From positions 11,098,001 through 11,162,000 of the forward strand of contig NC_085124.1 in assembly GCF_030269925.1 (NCBI RefSeq): DNA of 64,000 bases, read 5' to 3'. The notes beneath the pieces are model-generated. The model made no database searches and was not told where the DNA came from. It worked only from the letters and a program-made list of their open reading frames with translations. The first letter of the stretch is position 1. Every line of letters begins with the position of its first letter. This document shows, piece by piece, positions 33,701 to 36,495 of this stretch. A program made the translations under genes and the position numbers. This stretch comes from Bombyx mori (taxonomy: Eukaryota > Arthropoda > Insecta > Lepidoptera > Bombycidae).

Positions 33701-35624
33701 GGATGTCATGTCGCCAGCACCACGAGGCGACTGAAGCATGGCAGCAAACGAAAGACGAGAGGAATTAGAGCGACAAAATCCAACTGCCCACTGGACAAGG
33801 ATATTCGATACGAACAAGTCAGATGCTGACAACTAAGGGACCGGTTTATTTAATTAACTTTATTAACATTAGAACAGAATAATTTCGTGCATCAAAATCA
33901 ATATTGTGAACAAAACTGTTCACGTACGTATCGAACAAATAACCAGTTAGTTACTATCTCGTTTCTATTAAATATAAAAACTACGCTGTTATTGGATAAA
34001 CGAGAAAATTCATACGTTAAGATAACAGACACCTTGCTGATAAAGGTATCTACGTTAAATATAATAGTTCAAAATTCAAACGATTCGGTAATATATATTT
34101 TACATTTAATTTGCAACAATTGTTGTAAACTCCTGATTTTTTAACAAGGAAAAACGGAAGCTATTGCTAATGCAAATGATAAATTCATCGACGTTATAAT
34201 GTGTGTATTGTGTAATGAATAATATAATACAATGAACAGTACACGTATGTACGTACAGGTAAGATTCTAACCAGATCTGTGTGTCCTCCTCTACTATGAG
34301 TTGCTCATTTATTAAAATAGTAGCTCTAAAAATTGTAGCAAATATATCTCGCACGCATGATAAGCGATAGAATACAATTGAAAAAGTTTATCTACTGTTA
34401 AGAACTTAATATATCTGCATCAGTTCCATGAACGACTCATCCAGTTTTCTTCATCCACCGATATTTTGTATCGGCAAACGTGTGTTTATTTGTTATGTTA
34501 TATCAGTTAAGTGAAGTGTTCGGTTCAGTTGCATCACATCAAAAATGATTTCTTATCGAATTATATATACATATGGCGATGGGTTTTATGACATTATTAG
34601 TTGCAGCAAGTGGGTAACCTTCACTACTAAAATTATAGTTAATGCATAAATCTTTTTTCTAAATGAATAAAGAATGTATAACTAGATAGCCCCGCCTATT
34701 TCCGCCGTGAAGCAGTAATGCGTTTCGGTTCGAAGTGTGGGGTAGCCGTTGTAACTATACTGAGACCTTAGAACTTATATCTCGAGGTGAGTGGCGCATT
34801 TACGTTGTAGATGTCTATGGGCTCCAGTAACCACTTAACACCAGGTGAGCTGTGAGCTCGTCCACCCATCAAAGCAATAAAAAAAAAAAGATAATATCTA
34901 TTGCTTATTCAACATTTCACCCTCAACGGGCTAGAACTTTCTTCTGTAGTATGGATACAGAGGACACATATATGAGACAACTACACCTAGACACCGAATG
35001 ATGAATTTTTTATCGACTGTACTGGACTCCGAACGAGAATCGAACCACTACACCAATTAGGCGATTAAATTCCAATTGGAAAGCGTCATTTGTTTATCAT
35101 TAAGAATATGCCAAGAGGAACTGCCATTGAGTAAGATGCTTTTAGGTACCTCAAGCACCGATCACCGTCCTCGACGAGTAAATTAACCTATAGACACAGC
35201 CCACTGAGTTTTTCGCTGGATCGTCTCAGTGGGTCGCGTTTCCGATCCGGTGGTAGATTCTGCGAAGCACTGCTCTTACTAGGGGCAGTGTTAGCAACAC
35301 TTCCGGTTTGAGCACCAAGAGCTCACCTATACGCTAGGTTAAAGCTGAAATAGCCTCTCAAGGCTATCAGCATAGGTAGGGAAATTTGTTTACTACTTCA
35401 TCAAAAACGACTGGTTAAATTCGTATTCTGTACCTAGTCGCAAATTTATATAATTGAGTATATTTGGATAATAGAAATGTTACATTACCTGCAAGCGCTT
35501 TAATGCGCGATCGTTCGAATAACCTCGACGATGAATTTCCGCCGTCGTACTCGATTTCATCAATGATCTCCTGTCCGTGGCCGACGGACGGGTCCCATCG
35601 GGACACCGAGATGTCGGTCGTCAT
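581..35624 (-). CDS. beta-Spec: beta-spectrin (conventional beta chain), 30 coding exons, 3' end off the left edge
   Basis: Membrane-skeleton protein that pairs with alpha-spectrin, binds F-actin through two N-terminal CH domains, and links to membranes through ankyrin. I joined 30 exons by eye: every junction has GT/AG and a consistent phase, giving 2081 codons with no stop. Order: short N-terminal tail (1-50), CH1 (about 54-158), CH2 (about 173-278), spectrin repeats of about 106 residues from about 300, and partial repeat 17 at the end. The insect orthologue is about 2290 residues, so about 210 residues (linker plus PH domain) should lie left of position 1. It matches the Drosophila conventional chain almost residue for residue in many exons and is not the beta-heavy (karst) type, which has about 30 repeats and an SH3 domain. 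Repeats 14-15, the known ankyrin site in the family, map to about exons 25-27. The start ATG at 35624 gives the family N-terminus MTTDIS. Confidence 0.96.
778..1585. other. intron between exons 30 and 29, right of the exon
   Basis: AT-rich intronic DNA. A 60-codon plus frame at 1400 is AT-driven and unsupported. Confidence 0.6.
1586..1838 (-). repeat. Bm1-type SINE, 5'-truncated
   Basis: Poly-T (tail) then GATGGGTGGACGAGCTCACA... to CCTACCACCAGT-like end. In the intron between exons 30 and 29. Confidence 0.85.
1936..2159 (-). CDS. beta-Spec: beta-spectrin coding exon 29 (residues 1941-2016)
   Basis: Reads [20 protein letters not shown] to [12 protein letters not shown]. Acceptor GTCCACAG, donor A|GTAACT. 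Confidence 0.95.
2381..2578 (+). mobile_element. RTE-type LINE 3' tail
   Basis: Encodes a remnant ending GKAYVQQWA, followed by an AGGCTGATGATGATGATGAT tail, the usual 3' end of RTE-clade LINEs in moths. 5'-truncated. Confidence 0.75.
2835..3060 (-). mobile_element. LINE tail (second family) next to exon 28
   Basis: GATTACTGGTGGCCTGAAGGCC... CCCGCTGAGAAGATCCGGCG; matches 59640-59860 and 31171-31265. Ends about 35 bp from the splice donor of exon 28. Confidence 0.75.
3098..3342 (-). CDS. beta-Spec: beta-spectrin coding exon 28 (residues 1860-1941)
   Basis: Reads [20 protein letters not shown] to [10 protein letters not shown], about repeat 16. Extremely GC-rich. A LINE 3' tail ends about 35 bp beyond its donor AG|GTACGC. 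Confidence 0.95.
3368..3612 (-). repeat. Bm1-type SINE, 5'-truncated
   Basis: Begins about 25 bp upstream of the exon 28 acceptor. Same core as the other copies, with poly-T at the left end. Confidence 0.85.
3712..3890 (-). mobile_element. 5'-truncated LINE tail, same family as 47487-51190
   Basis: Plus strand reads TTATTGCCCAAGCTGGCAGACCAGCATACGG... AATGCCAGGGGTAAAGCCAAGC, matching the last part of that element. Confidence 0.75.
3895..4040 (+). repeat. Bm1-type SINE tail, short copy
   Basis: Only the last ~145 bp of the SINE (from GTAACTATACTTGAGAC to CACCCATCTAAGCAATAAAA), lying between two LINE tails in the opposite orientation. Confidence 0.8.
4052..4235 (-). mobile_element. 5'-truncated LINE tail, same family as 47487-51190
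   Basis: CAGACGAGCATACGGCCCACC... AATGCCAGGGACAGAGCCAAGC, plus the ACTAGTGTTCGAA extension shared with 3712-3890. Confidence 0.75.
4393..4572 (-). CDS. beta-Spec: beta-spectrin coding exon 27 (residues 1800-1859)
   Basis: Reads [20 protein letters not shown] to DLTTLQQQ. 180 bp, phase 0-0, GC-rich. Acceptor TTTGAAG, donor CAG|GTGCCG. Confidence 0.95.
5311..5505 (-). CDS. beta-Spec: beta-spectrin coding exon 26 (residues 1735-1799)
   Basis: Reads [20 protein letters not shown] to [10 protein letters not shown]. 195 bp, phase 0-0; in the ankyrin-binding region. Acceptor TTTGCAG, donor CAG|GTATTA. Confidence 0.95.
5603..5856. mobile_element. hAT-like MITE
   Basis: Ends are inverted (CAGTCTTTCCCAAAGT / AAAGGTTCCCAAACTT) and flanked by an 8-bp duplication with one mismatch (GCACTTGA 5595-5602, GCACTAGA 5857-5864). 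254 bp, no ORF. Confidence 0.65.
5870..6065 (-). repeat. highly diverged Bm1-like relic
   Basis: Patches still resemble the SINE (AGATGGATGAAC..., TTAAGTGATTATTGAAACCCATAGACATC, AGCAGTAATATGCAGAATAG), but most positions have drifted. It ends next to exon 25. Confidence 0.45.
6103..6307 (-). CDS. beta-Spec: beta-spectrin coding exon 25 (residues 1666-1734)
   Basis: Reads [20 protein letters not shown] to [13 protein letters not shown]. By repeat spacing it starts the repeat 14-15 ankyrin-binding region. Acceptor CTCCACAG, donor ACG|GTCTGT. Confidence 0.95.
6409..6774 (-). repeat. 3' LTR of the BEL/Pao element
   Basis: 366 bp, same sequence as 13645-14010. A 75-codon frame in both LTRs on the plus strand is a by-product of the duplication, not a gene. 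Confidence 0.93.
6807..10700 (-). CDS. pol: BEL/Pao pol polyprotein (protease, RT, RNase H, integrase)
   Basis: Open from just after the gag UAG to a stop at 6807; the first ATG is at 10631, which would give 1274 residues. Counting from that ATG: aspartic protease LLDSGAQ (Asp16), reverse transcriptase with catalytic YVDD at about 419-422, a peptidase-A17/RNase H region (FSDASERG, about 600), an integrase zinc finger (H...H...C-X2-C, about 917-946), an integrase core with Asp in GTDFAGP (about 977), Asp in RSDNGTNF (about 1043) and Glu in GGIFEAV (about 1096), then the DUF5641-like C-terminus. All catalytic residues seem present. The protease lies so near the first ATG that translation probably enters from gag. 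Confidence 0.95.
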   Translation of the reverse strand, partial: EIAAHCSVAPAPEAVLLPTASVRVLDSDGNTVFARALLDSGAQGSIMSSNLAVRLGNPIYKSSYSIRGVGNVRISDVIGHTSFIFSSNPNPRLQFRVSALVMPEVIGRHPPVKVNSYIRSLTSDLRLADPKFDTPGPVDVLLGADVLGKLLLTGKRVLHAEGLVAMDTKLGHVLLGPAFRPVAARKSDNFLVGSTLSEVVQRFWELEEPPTAYRVNPDEEECELFYQNNTGRLYSGRFLLRLPFRANRPLLGSSRKAAETRLLSMERRMRRDAVFRQKYVEFMREYESLGHMSVSKVDWSATEHCFLPHHAVLKTPNGKIRVVFDGSVTTSSGVSLNQCLHSGPKLNRDISDILTSFRRHQIVFVADIRMMFRQTVIHPEDRRYQLILWRESSDEPIKIYELNTNTYGLRSSPYLAVRSLRELAVRERLHYPRAADILERDLYVDDVCTGADSVEEALSRKDELIRLLSRGGYELRKWLSNCPELLTDLPTEYQQDPHLFENVDNPNMLSVLGIQYRPIQDEFTYRVELENPKVWSKRTVLSTIARTFDPNGWIAPVTFLLKCFMQRLWSANLSWDEGIAGDLLKDWLNFFSSLPDINHVSIPRKLVPAGKYKASLHGFSDASERGFAAAVYLRTVSSTGRVDIRLVLAKSKVAPLRTRMTIPKLELSGAALLTRLLNHTATSLRSVIDLENTVYAWTDSQIVLCWLKASVHTLEVFVANRVPQIQGSEVPLTWRHVPGELNPADCASRGCLASEIVDHQLWWGPQWLTKKASQWPPSRIEVPPGLVAAPAQFEDRGVIQGLDLDLLINRYSSLDKLVKVTAWILRFIRNCRLPVSQRNMTPVVCPIERKKALLKLIEVVQATSFHLELKALRTERPKLRGAIARLSPFVDGQGLIRVGGRLSNSNLPYSARHPLLLPKKSQLVDLLVMDRHIANSHSGCNALLASLQREFWILSGRRTVRSVLFRCLPCYRLKASTMQPQMGDLPPDRVKKMRPFSGVGTDFAGPFMIKASRLRNVRLIKAYLCVFVCLSTKAVHLEVVADLTTEAFIASLDRFVSRRGLPELIRSDNGTNFVGADRYLRDVVNFLNNNQVDIETALSRRGIRWTFSPPGCPHWGGIFEAVVKSAKTHLMRVIGQTSLTFEELTTVFCKIEAVLNSRPLCPLSSDPNDLESLTPGHFLIGQPLNALPEYPLSDIKPGRLRRYQMLQQMSQDFWKRWSLEYLHLLQQRFKWTDRTSPPHVGDLVLVKDANLPPLRWRRGRIVNLFPGKDGTPRSAEVLVGDSVLKRAVTTLSRLPVD
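10701..12365 (-). CDS. gag: BEL/Pao gag polyprotein
   Basis: 554 codons from ATG 12365 to a UAG at 10703-10701. The N-terminal part (about 1-100) is helical and charged. Residues about 110-260 contain the [18 protein letters not shown] motif of Pfam DUF1759, typical of BEL/Pao Gag. Three zinc-knuckle-like motifs follow at about residues 334-400: C-X2-C-X4-H-X4-C, then two C-X2-C-X3-H-X4-C. The C-terminal 150 residues are rich in Pro, Gly, Ser and Arg. The coat protein packages element RNA in the cytoplasm. It shares its frame with pol, separated by the single UAG. Confidence 0.93.
   Translation of the reverse strand: MSVSYIRGKVTSELRWFASAHALVDRTDRDAALLDRASQVHERLEVVYDRLSDLVALGSEVEKEVIHAIGLDVDQCQEYADAILQRVADIKKQSPSGGNGGSGTSSGVISRLPSIDLPIFHGDLNEWVGFINLFDSLVHGRSDLTASYKMAQLRGALRGEPGELVAHLPITNDNYAVARQILFDRYQNQRRLVDAQLARLFAIPKLSRASDIRTEVLNPVTVATKALGNLGLPVDQWSYLLFYIVAGRLPVEVLTRFEQQDNAGRDELPTLANLLAFLEAESRRHEIMPPPSSSGSRVPASGHAVSVAQRGGGGDKRGPSQRLTALMAAVGGPRCAFCHESGHDVAACPRFRSTRIRGRRNIVAQRRWCFFCFGPHTASVCPQPQLCPNCDGRHHALLCLESAATPRSSGRSHPASPTGERTGRSPRQFGGVDPREEASQGGAGLGTAGGCQRMPTSYAGVATLSPRAGPCSPAGSSSPAHLSPLPSEVRFSPPLRERPTLERLPPVFGPFGHRTRRYMRRDGKRGPYVGAWDPLARYDLPSRADRDSGDPGPR
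12380..12480. repeat. A-rich low-complexity tract in the BEL/Pao leader
   Basis: Runs of 8-11 A separated by TC or C just upstream of gag (T-runs on the coding strand). The 100-codon frame crossing it is not a credible gene. Confidence 0.7.
12616..13115 (-). repeat. three degenerate ~175-bp tandem units in the BEL/Pao leader
   Basis: Landmarks recur in order in each unit: AAATTGCTG (12622, 12803, 12975), GGCCTC...GACTATA, AGTC(A/T)CCAA(A/G)CAGG(A/G)CCCA, then CAATC(T/C)ACTA. Spacing is about 181 and 172 bp. The units lie between the primer binding site and gag, where packaging or translation signals would be expected. Confidence 0.8.
13620..13640 (-). other. primer binding site, initiator tRNA-Met type
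   Basis: Four bases inside the 5' LTR the minus strand reads TGGTAGCAGAGCGTGGTT. TGGTAGCAGAGC is complementary to the 3' end of eukaryotic initiator tRNA-Met (...GCTCTGCTACCA); two mismatches with the fly tRNA follow and then GGTT agrees again. Confidence 0.7.
13645..14010 (-). repeat. 5' LTR of the BEL/Pao element
   Basis: 366 bp with terminal inverted TGTTCGA/TCGAACA. By position it carries the element's promoter. I saw no difference from the 3' LTR when reading the two side by side. Confidence 0.93.
14183..14444 (-). CDS. beta-Spec: beta-spectrin coding exon 24 (residues 1579-1666)
   Basis: Reads [20 protein letters not shown] to LTAEEHPLR; includes the fly-identical stretch [19 protein letters not shown]. 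The following intron is 7.9 kb because it holds the BEL/Pao element. Donor AG|GTCAGT. Confidence 0.95.
14515..15677 (-). CDS. beta-Spec: beta-spectrin coding exon 23 (residues 1191-1578, long exon)
   Basis: A single 1163-bp exon from [20 protein letters not shown] to [11 protein letters not shown], about repeats 9-12. It is four times longer than any other exon in the gene (others 115-289 bp). Acceptor TTTTTCAG, donor G|GTAAGT. Confidence 0.96.
15759..15949 (-). CDS. beta-Spec: beta-spectrin coding exon 22 (residues 1128-1191)
   Basis: Reads [20 protein letters not shown] to [10 protein letters not shown]. Acceptor ATTCCAG, donor AG|GTGACA. Confidence 0.95.
16032..16156 (-). CDS. beta-Spec: beta-spectrin coding exon 21 (residues 1086-1127)
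   Basis: Reads [18 protein letters not shown] to [10 protein letters not shown]. Acceptor CATTTAG, donor GCC|GTAAGT, ends in phase 0. Confidence 0.95.
16396..16510 (-). CDS. beta-Spec: beta-spectrin coding exon 20 (residues 1048-1086)
   Basis: Reads [18 protein letters not shown] to TQTDVASE. Shortest coding exon (115 bp). Acceptor TAAATAG, donor G|GTATGT. Confidence 0.95.
16937..17118 (-). CDS. beta-Spec: beta-spectrin coding exon 19 (residues 987-1047)
   Basis: Reads [20 protein letters not shown] to WEQLTHM. Acceptor TTTCTAG, donor ATG|GTCAGT, ends in phase 0. Confidence 0.95.
17844..17982 (-). CDS. beta-Spec: beta-spectrin coding exon 18 (residues 941-987)
   Basis: Reads [20 protein letters not shown] to DDLEMDLN, with the A-helix SWIEDKK. 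Acceptor TCCTTAG, donor G|GTGAGT. Confidence 0.95.
18019..18393 (+). mobile_element. MITE with palindromic GGAAC...GTTCC ends, copy A
   Basis: Starts GGAACGATGTTCC and near its end has GGAACCTTGTTCC, followed by the hairpin GGTGTCCCACGACACC. The body is about 370 bp and matches 45925-46290 in inverse orientation. Confidence 0.7.
18452..18702 (-). repeat. Bm1-type SINE, 5'-truncated
   Basis: Poly-T/A-rich left end, GATGGATAGACGAGCTCACA... to CCTACCACCAGTGAT. Lies about 90 bp downstream of the exon 17 donor. Confidence 0.85.
18794..18953 (-). CDS. beta-Spec: beta-spectrin coding exon 17 (residues 887-940)
   Basis: Reads [20 protein letters not shown] to LREK. Acceptor TTTTCAG, donor AAG|GTACGC. 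Confidence 0.95.
19170..19582 (-). mobile_element. non-autonomous Helitron-like repeat
   Basis: Minus strand starts ATTATAAAGCTGAAGAG (5' end slightly truncated) and finishes ...CGGGCAAAAGCTAG|T. Ends about 13 bp from the exon 16 donor. Confidence 0.65.
19597..19847 (-). CDS. beta-Spec: beta-spectrin coding exon 16 (residues 804-887)
   Basis: Reads [20 protein letters not shown] to [11 protein letters not shown], covering the end of repeat 5 and start of repeat 6. Very GC-rich. A Helitron copy ends about 13 bp beyond the donor AG|GTACGC. Confidence 0.95.
20492..20615 (-). CDS. beta-Spec: beta-spectrin coding exon 15 (residues 762-803, repeat 5)
   Basis: Reads [20 protein letters not shown] to QLKQQ. 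Acceptor TGTACAG, donor CAG|GTGAAA, ends in phase 0. Confidence 0.95.
20663..21066 (-). mobile_element. non-autonomous Helitron with intact termini
   Basis: Minus strand A|TCTATACATATAAATAAAA ... GGGCGGGTCGCTAG|T, the A/T-flanked TC...CTAG pattern of Helitrons. Contains a (GACAGA...) minisatellite at 20886-20940. Confidence 0.75.
20886..20941. repeat. GACAGA/GACC minisatellite
   Basis: Repeats of CAGACAGAC then GACAGAGAGACAGACC, about 16-bp periodicity, inside the Helitron. Confidence 0.8.
21104..21249 (-). CDS. beta-Spec: beta-spectrin coding exon 14 (residues 714-762)
   Basis: Reads [19 protein letters not shown] to [10 protein letters not shown] complete short Helitron (20663-21066) ends 38 bp beyond its donor (AG|GTGAGC). 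Confidence 0.95.
21395..21825 (-). mobile_element. Helitron-like repeat, family 2
   Basis: Ends ...GGACCACTAG|T on the minus strand and starts near ATATTAATACGCGAAGC. Homologous to 32411-32748. Confidence 0.65.
21880..22010 (-). CDS. beta-Spec: beta-spectrin coding exon 13 (residues 670-713, repeat 4)
   Basis: Reads [19 protein letters not shown] to GHFGADRIQ. Acceptor CGTCAG, donor CAA|GTAAGG, ends in phase 0. Confidence 0.95.
22752..22876 (-). CDS. beta-Spec: beta-spectrin coding exon 12 (residues 628-670, repeat 4)
   Basis: Reads [19 protein letters not shown] to DIGHDLTT, with the conserved A-helix NWIKEKE. Acceptor CTTGTAG, donor G|GTGAGG. Confidence 0.95.
22908..23130 (-). repeat. diverged Bm1-type SINE
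   Basis: Recognisable at ATGGATGGACGAGGCCATGG and ACCGAAACGCATTACTGCTT but with many substitutions: an older copy in the intron between exons 12 and 11. Confidence 0.7.
23227..23450 (-). mobile_element. probable LINE remnant
   Basis: A frame with [10 protein letters not shown] and GGHDPQH, wording typical of the last part of RTE/R4-like ORFs. In the intron between exons 12 and 11. Weakly supported. Confidence 0.4.
23968..24107 (-). CDS. beta-Spec: beta-spectrin coding exon 11 (residues 582-628, repeat 3)
   Basis: Reads [15 protein letters not shown] to [12 protein letters not shown]. Markedly GC-rich. Acceptor CGTGCAG, donor AG|GTGCGT. Confidence 0.95.
24200..24371. mobile_element. 172-bp MITE with ~45-bp terminal inverted repeats
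   Basis: Left end CTGTGTGCTTAGTGCGAG...ACGTACTCGATAGCGTAAAA; right end is its near-perfect inverse (...TTTTACGCTATCGAGAACGTT...CTAGGCACACAG). No coding capacity. Confidence 0.75.
24729..24878 (-). CDS. beta-Spec: beta-spectrin coding exon 10 (residues 532-581, repeat 3)
   Basis: 150 bp, phase 0-0, reading [20 protein letters not shown] to LGERVK. Acceptor TTGAACAG, donor AAG|GTAAAG. Confidence 0.95.
25569..25800 (+). mobile_element. probable LINE remnant with GAA tail
   Basis: Frame reading [15 protein letters not shown] then a stop and AAGAAGAAGAAGAA; the xNRxxWxxxV end followed by a simple-repeat tail suggests a LINE 3' end. Confidence 0.4.
25841..25970 (-). CDS. beta-Spec: beta-spectrin coding exon 9 (residues 488-531)
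   Basis: Encodes [19 protein letters not shown] to LQQNFQ, spanning the repeat 2 to 3 junction. Acceptor AATGCAG, donor CAG|GTGAAT, ends in phase 0. Confidence 0.95.
26184..26470 (-). repeat. Bm1-type SINE, long truncated copy
   Basis: Extends past the CCACCAGTAATTACGC core into the ACACGATGTTAT segment, but lacks the tRNA-like head. Abuts a Helitron-associated sequence on the right. Confidence 0.85.
26471..26530 (-). repeat. Helitron-end-associated sequence
   Basis: The inverse of TAGCTAGTTGCTGATATAAT...ATATACCCTA at 41048-41085. Both share the same ~35 bp outside the CTAG end. Confidence 0.5.
26782..26979 (-). CDS. beta-Spec: beta-spectrin coding exon 8 (residues 422-488, repeat 2)
   Basis: Encodes [20 protein letters not shown] to [13 protein letters not shown]: the A-helix tryptophan of the repeat is in ETWLSENQ. 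Acceptor TGCACAG, donor AG|GTCACT. Confidence 0.96.
27058..27185 (-). mobile_element. LINE tail fragment
   Basis: TACACTTTATTGCACATC... CTTATCGCTAAAAGCGATC TCTTCCAG is a repeat I know from many lepidopteran introns as a LINE 3' end. Hairpin CGCTAAAAGCG inside. Confidence 0.5.
27689..27901 (-). CDS. beta-Spec: beta-spectrin coding exon 7 (residues 351-422, repeat 1)
   Basis: Encodes [20 protein letters not shown] to EKLEQLAAR, nearly identical to the fly protein. Strongly GC-rich against AT-rich flanks. Acceptor TGTCCAG, donor AG|GTCTCT. Confidence 0.96.
27984..28178 (-). repeat. Bm1-type SINE, truncated
   Basis: Poly-T then ATGGGCGGACGAGCTCACAG; stops at AGAAATAGGCATATAGG, with part of the distance between the landmarks deleted. 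Confidence 0.8.
28651..28779 (-). CDS. beta-Spec: beta-spectrin coding exon 6 (residues 308-351, repeat 1)
   Basis: Reads [19 protein letters not shown] to YRTVEKPPK, the linker and first helix of repeat 1, where the dimer nucleation region (repeats 1-2 with alpha-spectrin) begins. Acceptor TTCACAG, donor AA|GTATGT. Confidence 0.95.
   Translation of the reverse strand, partial: RSPAVDRANNRGARRQNIRELSGGSASTIDSVRELSHRRETA
29050..29520 (-). mobile_element. LINE C-terminal fragment beside the exon 5 donor
   Basis: Minus strand keeps a frame ending ...[20 protein letters not shown]... to a stop at 29287, a pattern typical of insect RT C-termini, then a 3' UTR with AACTCAGCGGGCATG. The frame is open right up to the spectrin splice donor at 29530. 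Confidence 0.65.
29531..29702 (-). CDS. beta-Spec: beta-spectrin coding exon 5 (residues 251-308, end of CH2)
   Basis: Encodes [23 protein letters not shown], the last helix of CH2, then the helical connector [19 protein letters not shown]. Donor AG|GTCAGT. A LINE-derived frame starts within about 10-20 bp of it. Confidence 0.95.
29758..29838 (+). repeat. Bm1-type SINE tail, partial copy
   Basis: GGTGGCGCATTTACGTCG... to GTCCACC without a poly-A, immediately followed by a second, longer copy in the same direction. Confidence 0.75.
29839..30079 (+). repeat. Bm1-type SINE with A-tail beside the exon 4 donor
   Basis: From CAGACCTCTTGTGAGTCC to a 12-base A-run. The tail stops about 15 bp from the splice donor of exon 4 (30095-30094). 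Direct head-to-tail arrangement with the preceding copy. Confidence 0.85.
30096..30384 (-). CDS. beta-Spec: beta-spectrin coding exon 4 (residues 155-251, linker and CH2)
   Basis: Runs from IQDITIEE through the CH2 core ([20 protein letters not shown]) to LLDAE. Donor G|GTCAGT. The A-rich tail of a SINE begins only about 15 bp beyond the donor. Confidence 0.96.
30474..30805. repeat. intronic tandem duplication, two ~160-bp units
   Basis: GAAATTCTATTCAAGGAATTTGGG (30474) recurs as GAAATTCTGTTCTAGG AATTTGGG (30631), and the rest follows in register with a ~15-bp insertion in the second unit. About 90% alike by eye. Confidence 0.8.
30911..31084 (-). CDS. beta-Spec: beta-spectrin coding exon 3 (residues 97-154, CH1)
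   Basis: Encodes [20 protein letters not shown] through [13 protein letters not shown], the second actin-binding signature of CH1 and the last helix. 174 bp, phase 0 on both sides, acceptor CCGCAG, donor CAG|GTAAG. Confidence 0.96.
31171..31265 (-). mobile_element. short LINE tail (second family)
   Basis: T-run, GGATTACTGGTGGCCCGGAGGCC to GGCTCAGCCAGGAGG, the extreme 3' end of the same family as 2835-3060. Confidence 0.7.
32411..32748 (-). mobile_element. Helitron-like repeat, family 2
   Basis: A|TCTATATATTAATACGCG ... GGGACCACTAG|T, both ends intact. Ends 17 bp from the exon 2 donor (32765-32764). Confidence 0.7.
32766..32917 (-). CDS. beta-Spec: beta-spectrin coding exon 2 (residues 46-96, start of CH1)
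   Basis: Begins with [19 protein letters not shown], the actinin-type actin-binding signature at the start of CH1, and ends [10 protein letters not shown]. Acceptor TTACAG at 32919-32918, donor CTG|GTATG at 32765-32764. Phase 1 to 0. Confidence 0.95.
32994..33217 (-). CDS. possible small exon with a membrane-spanning segment
   Basis: Open frame downstream of a good acceptor (pyrimidine-rich, ...CAATGGAG|, exon from 33217). It is in phase with the donor at 33609, so 33739-33610 plus this exon would give a 117-residue protein: a polar 67-residue N-terminal part, a strongly hydrophobic stretch (about [20 protein letters not shown]), and a short tail to a stop at 32994. A donor-like G|GTTTGT at 33028 would also be phase-compatible with spectrin exon 2. 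No family recognised. It may be chance. Confidence 0.25.
33610..33739 (-). CDS. candidate alternative first coding exon of beta-spectrin
   Basis: Within the intron between coding exons 1 and 2. ATG at 33739 in a good context (GCTGCCATG) opens 43 codons ending ...VVSELR, then a donor G|GTCAGT at 33609. The exon ends in phase 1, exactly like exon 1, so it could splice to exon 2 (acceptor 32917) and continue with [11 protein letters not shown]. Vertebrate beta-spectrins also have different N-terminal tails joined just before this DERE. The peptide itself ([18 protein letters not shown]...) matches no domain I recognise. The alternative is the first exon of a small nested gene with 32994-33217. 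Confidence 0.5.
34690..34890 (+). repeat. Bm1-type SINE, 5'-truncated
   Basis: CCCGCCTATTTCCGCCGTGA... to CACCCATCAAAGCAATAAAA. In the first coding intron. Confidence 0.85.
35130..35385 (+). mobile_element. LINE 3' fragment (Jockey-like)
   Basis: CCTCAAGCACCGATCACCGTCCTC... CCCACTGAGTTTTTCGC... CTATCAGCATAGGTAGG. Homologous to 47102-47460, 51737-52080 and (inverted) 55356-55971. Only the ORF C-terminus and 3' UTR remain. Confidence 0.75.
35489..35624 (-). CDS. beta-Spec: beta-spectrin coding exon 1 (residues 1-45)
   Basis: Starts at ATG 35624 (MTTDIS...) and holds the acidic insect N-terminal tail, ending in SRIKALA. Donor G|GTAATG at 35488-35487; ends in phase 1. An in-frame TTG further upstream (35633) is not needed as a start. 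Confidence 0.93.
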
Positions 35625-35663
35625 CGCGACCAACTATAGCCTCACCACGCCACGCTCGGAACT
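35625..35663 (-). other. 5' UTR part of the start-codon exon
   Basis: Reading leftwards, a pyrimidine-rich tract ending in TTGTTGCAG (AG at 35665-35664) precedes this stretch, which looks like a 3' splice site 39 bases before the ATG. It implies at least one non-coding exon further right. No transcript evidence is available here. Confidence 0.6.
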
Positions 35664-36334
35664 CTGCAACAACAGAAGAATACGAGTCACGTGACTTGAT
35701 ATCATACTCGTATTAGCTATTCCGTCAACGTATTATACGTATCTATTGATATTTGTCGTAACAACACTTTCGTACACTTTCCGTGTGTTGAATTTATTTT
35801 TCTAATAAATCATTTTAGATTAGTATCACTTTTTAAAATTTATTTCACGTAAAACTGATAATACGATTATTAATGTTGCCTAAAATTTTAACAGACTTAC
35901 ATTTGTTACATACAATTTACTAACAATTTAGGGAATTGGCTAATCACAATTTTAAATAATCCATACAAAACCACATTGCTACGATTCATCACTGCACTGT
36001 ATATTTTTGTTATTTATAAATGACATCATTCCGGTTGATAAGATTAGATATGTATTAACGTTCTGAAGAGACTCGCTGCCACACCTAAGCCGCTTCGTTC
36101 GACTTGTATGTACTATGGAAAATGAAACACGCGGTTTTTTTCTTTTATATTTTCTTTTTTTTTATAAAACTAGGCTTTATGACCACTGCCACTGAACAGA
36201 TTTCAATTTGTTTTAGAGAGAATTAAGAGATTTGTTTGAGGTCAAAGTCGAATTCGTATTATTTGTAAAGACCGTTCTACTATTCAAATTCGCGGTAAAA
36301 ATGGGGGAGTTTGTGACATTTTGACAAGAATACT

Positions 36335-36495
36335 GGTGGTATGACCTCTTGTGAGTCCGCACGGGTGGGTACCAACACCTTATTTATCTTAAGGTGGGTG
36401 GCGCATTTACGTCGTAGATGTCTATGGGCTCCAGTAACAACTTAACACCAGGTGGACTGTAAGCTCGTCCACCCATCTAAGCAATAAAAAAAAAA
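36335..36495 (+). repeat. Bm1-type SINE with internal deletion
   Basis: Starts ACTGGTGGTATGACCTCTTG and jumps from ACACCTTATTTATCTT straight to AAGGTGGGTGGCGC, so about 80 bp of the family core is missing. Confidence 0.8.

Noticed and set aside
33740..33832. start of the intronic frame at a TTG (33832)
   Set aside because: The first ATG is at 33739 with a good context, and an AG near 33828 could be a splice site.
35625..35633. start of spectrin at an upstream TTG
   Set aside because: The ATG at 35624 gives the family N-terminus exactly.
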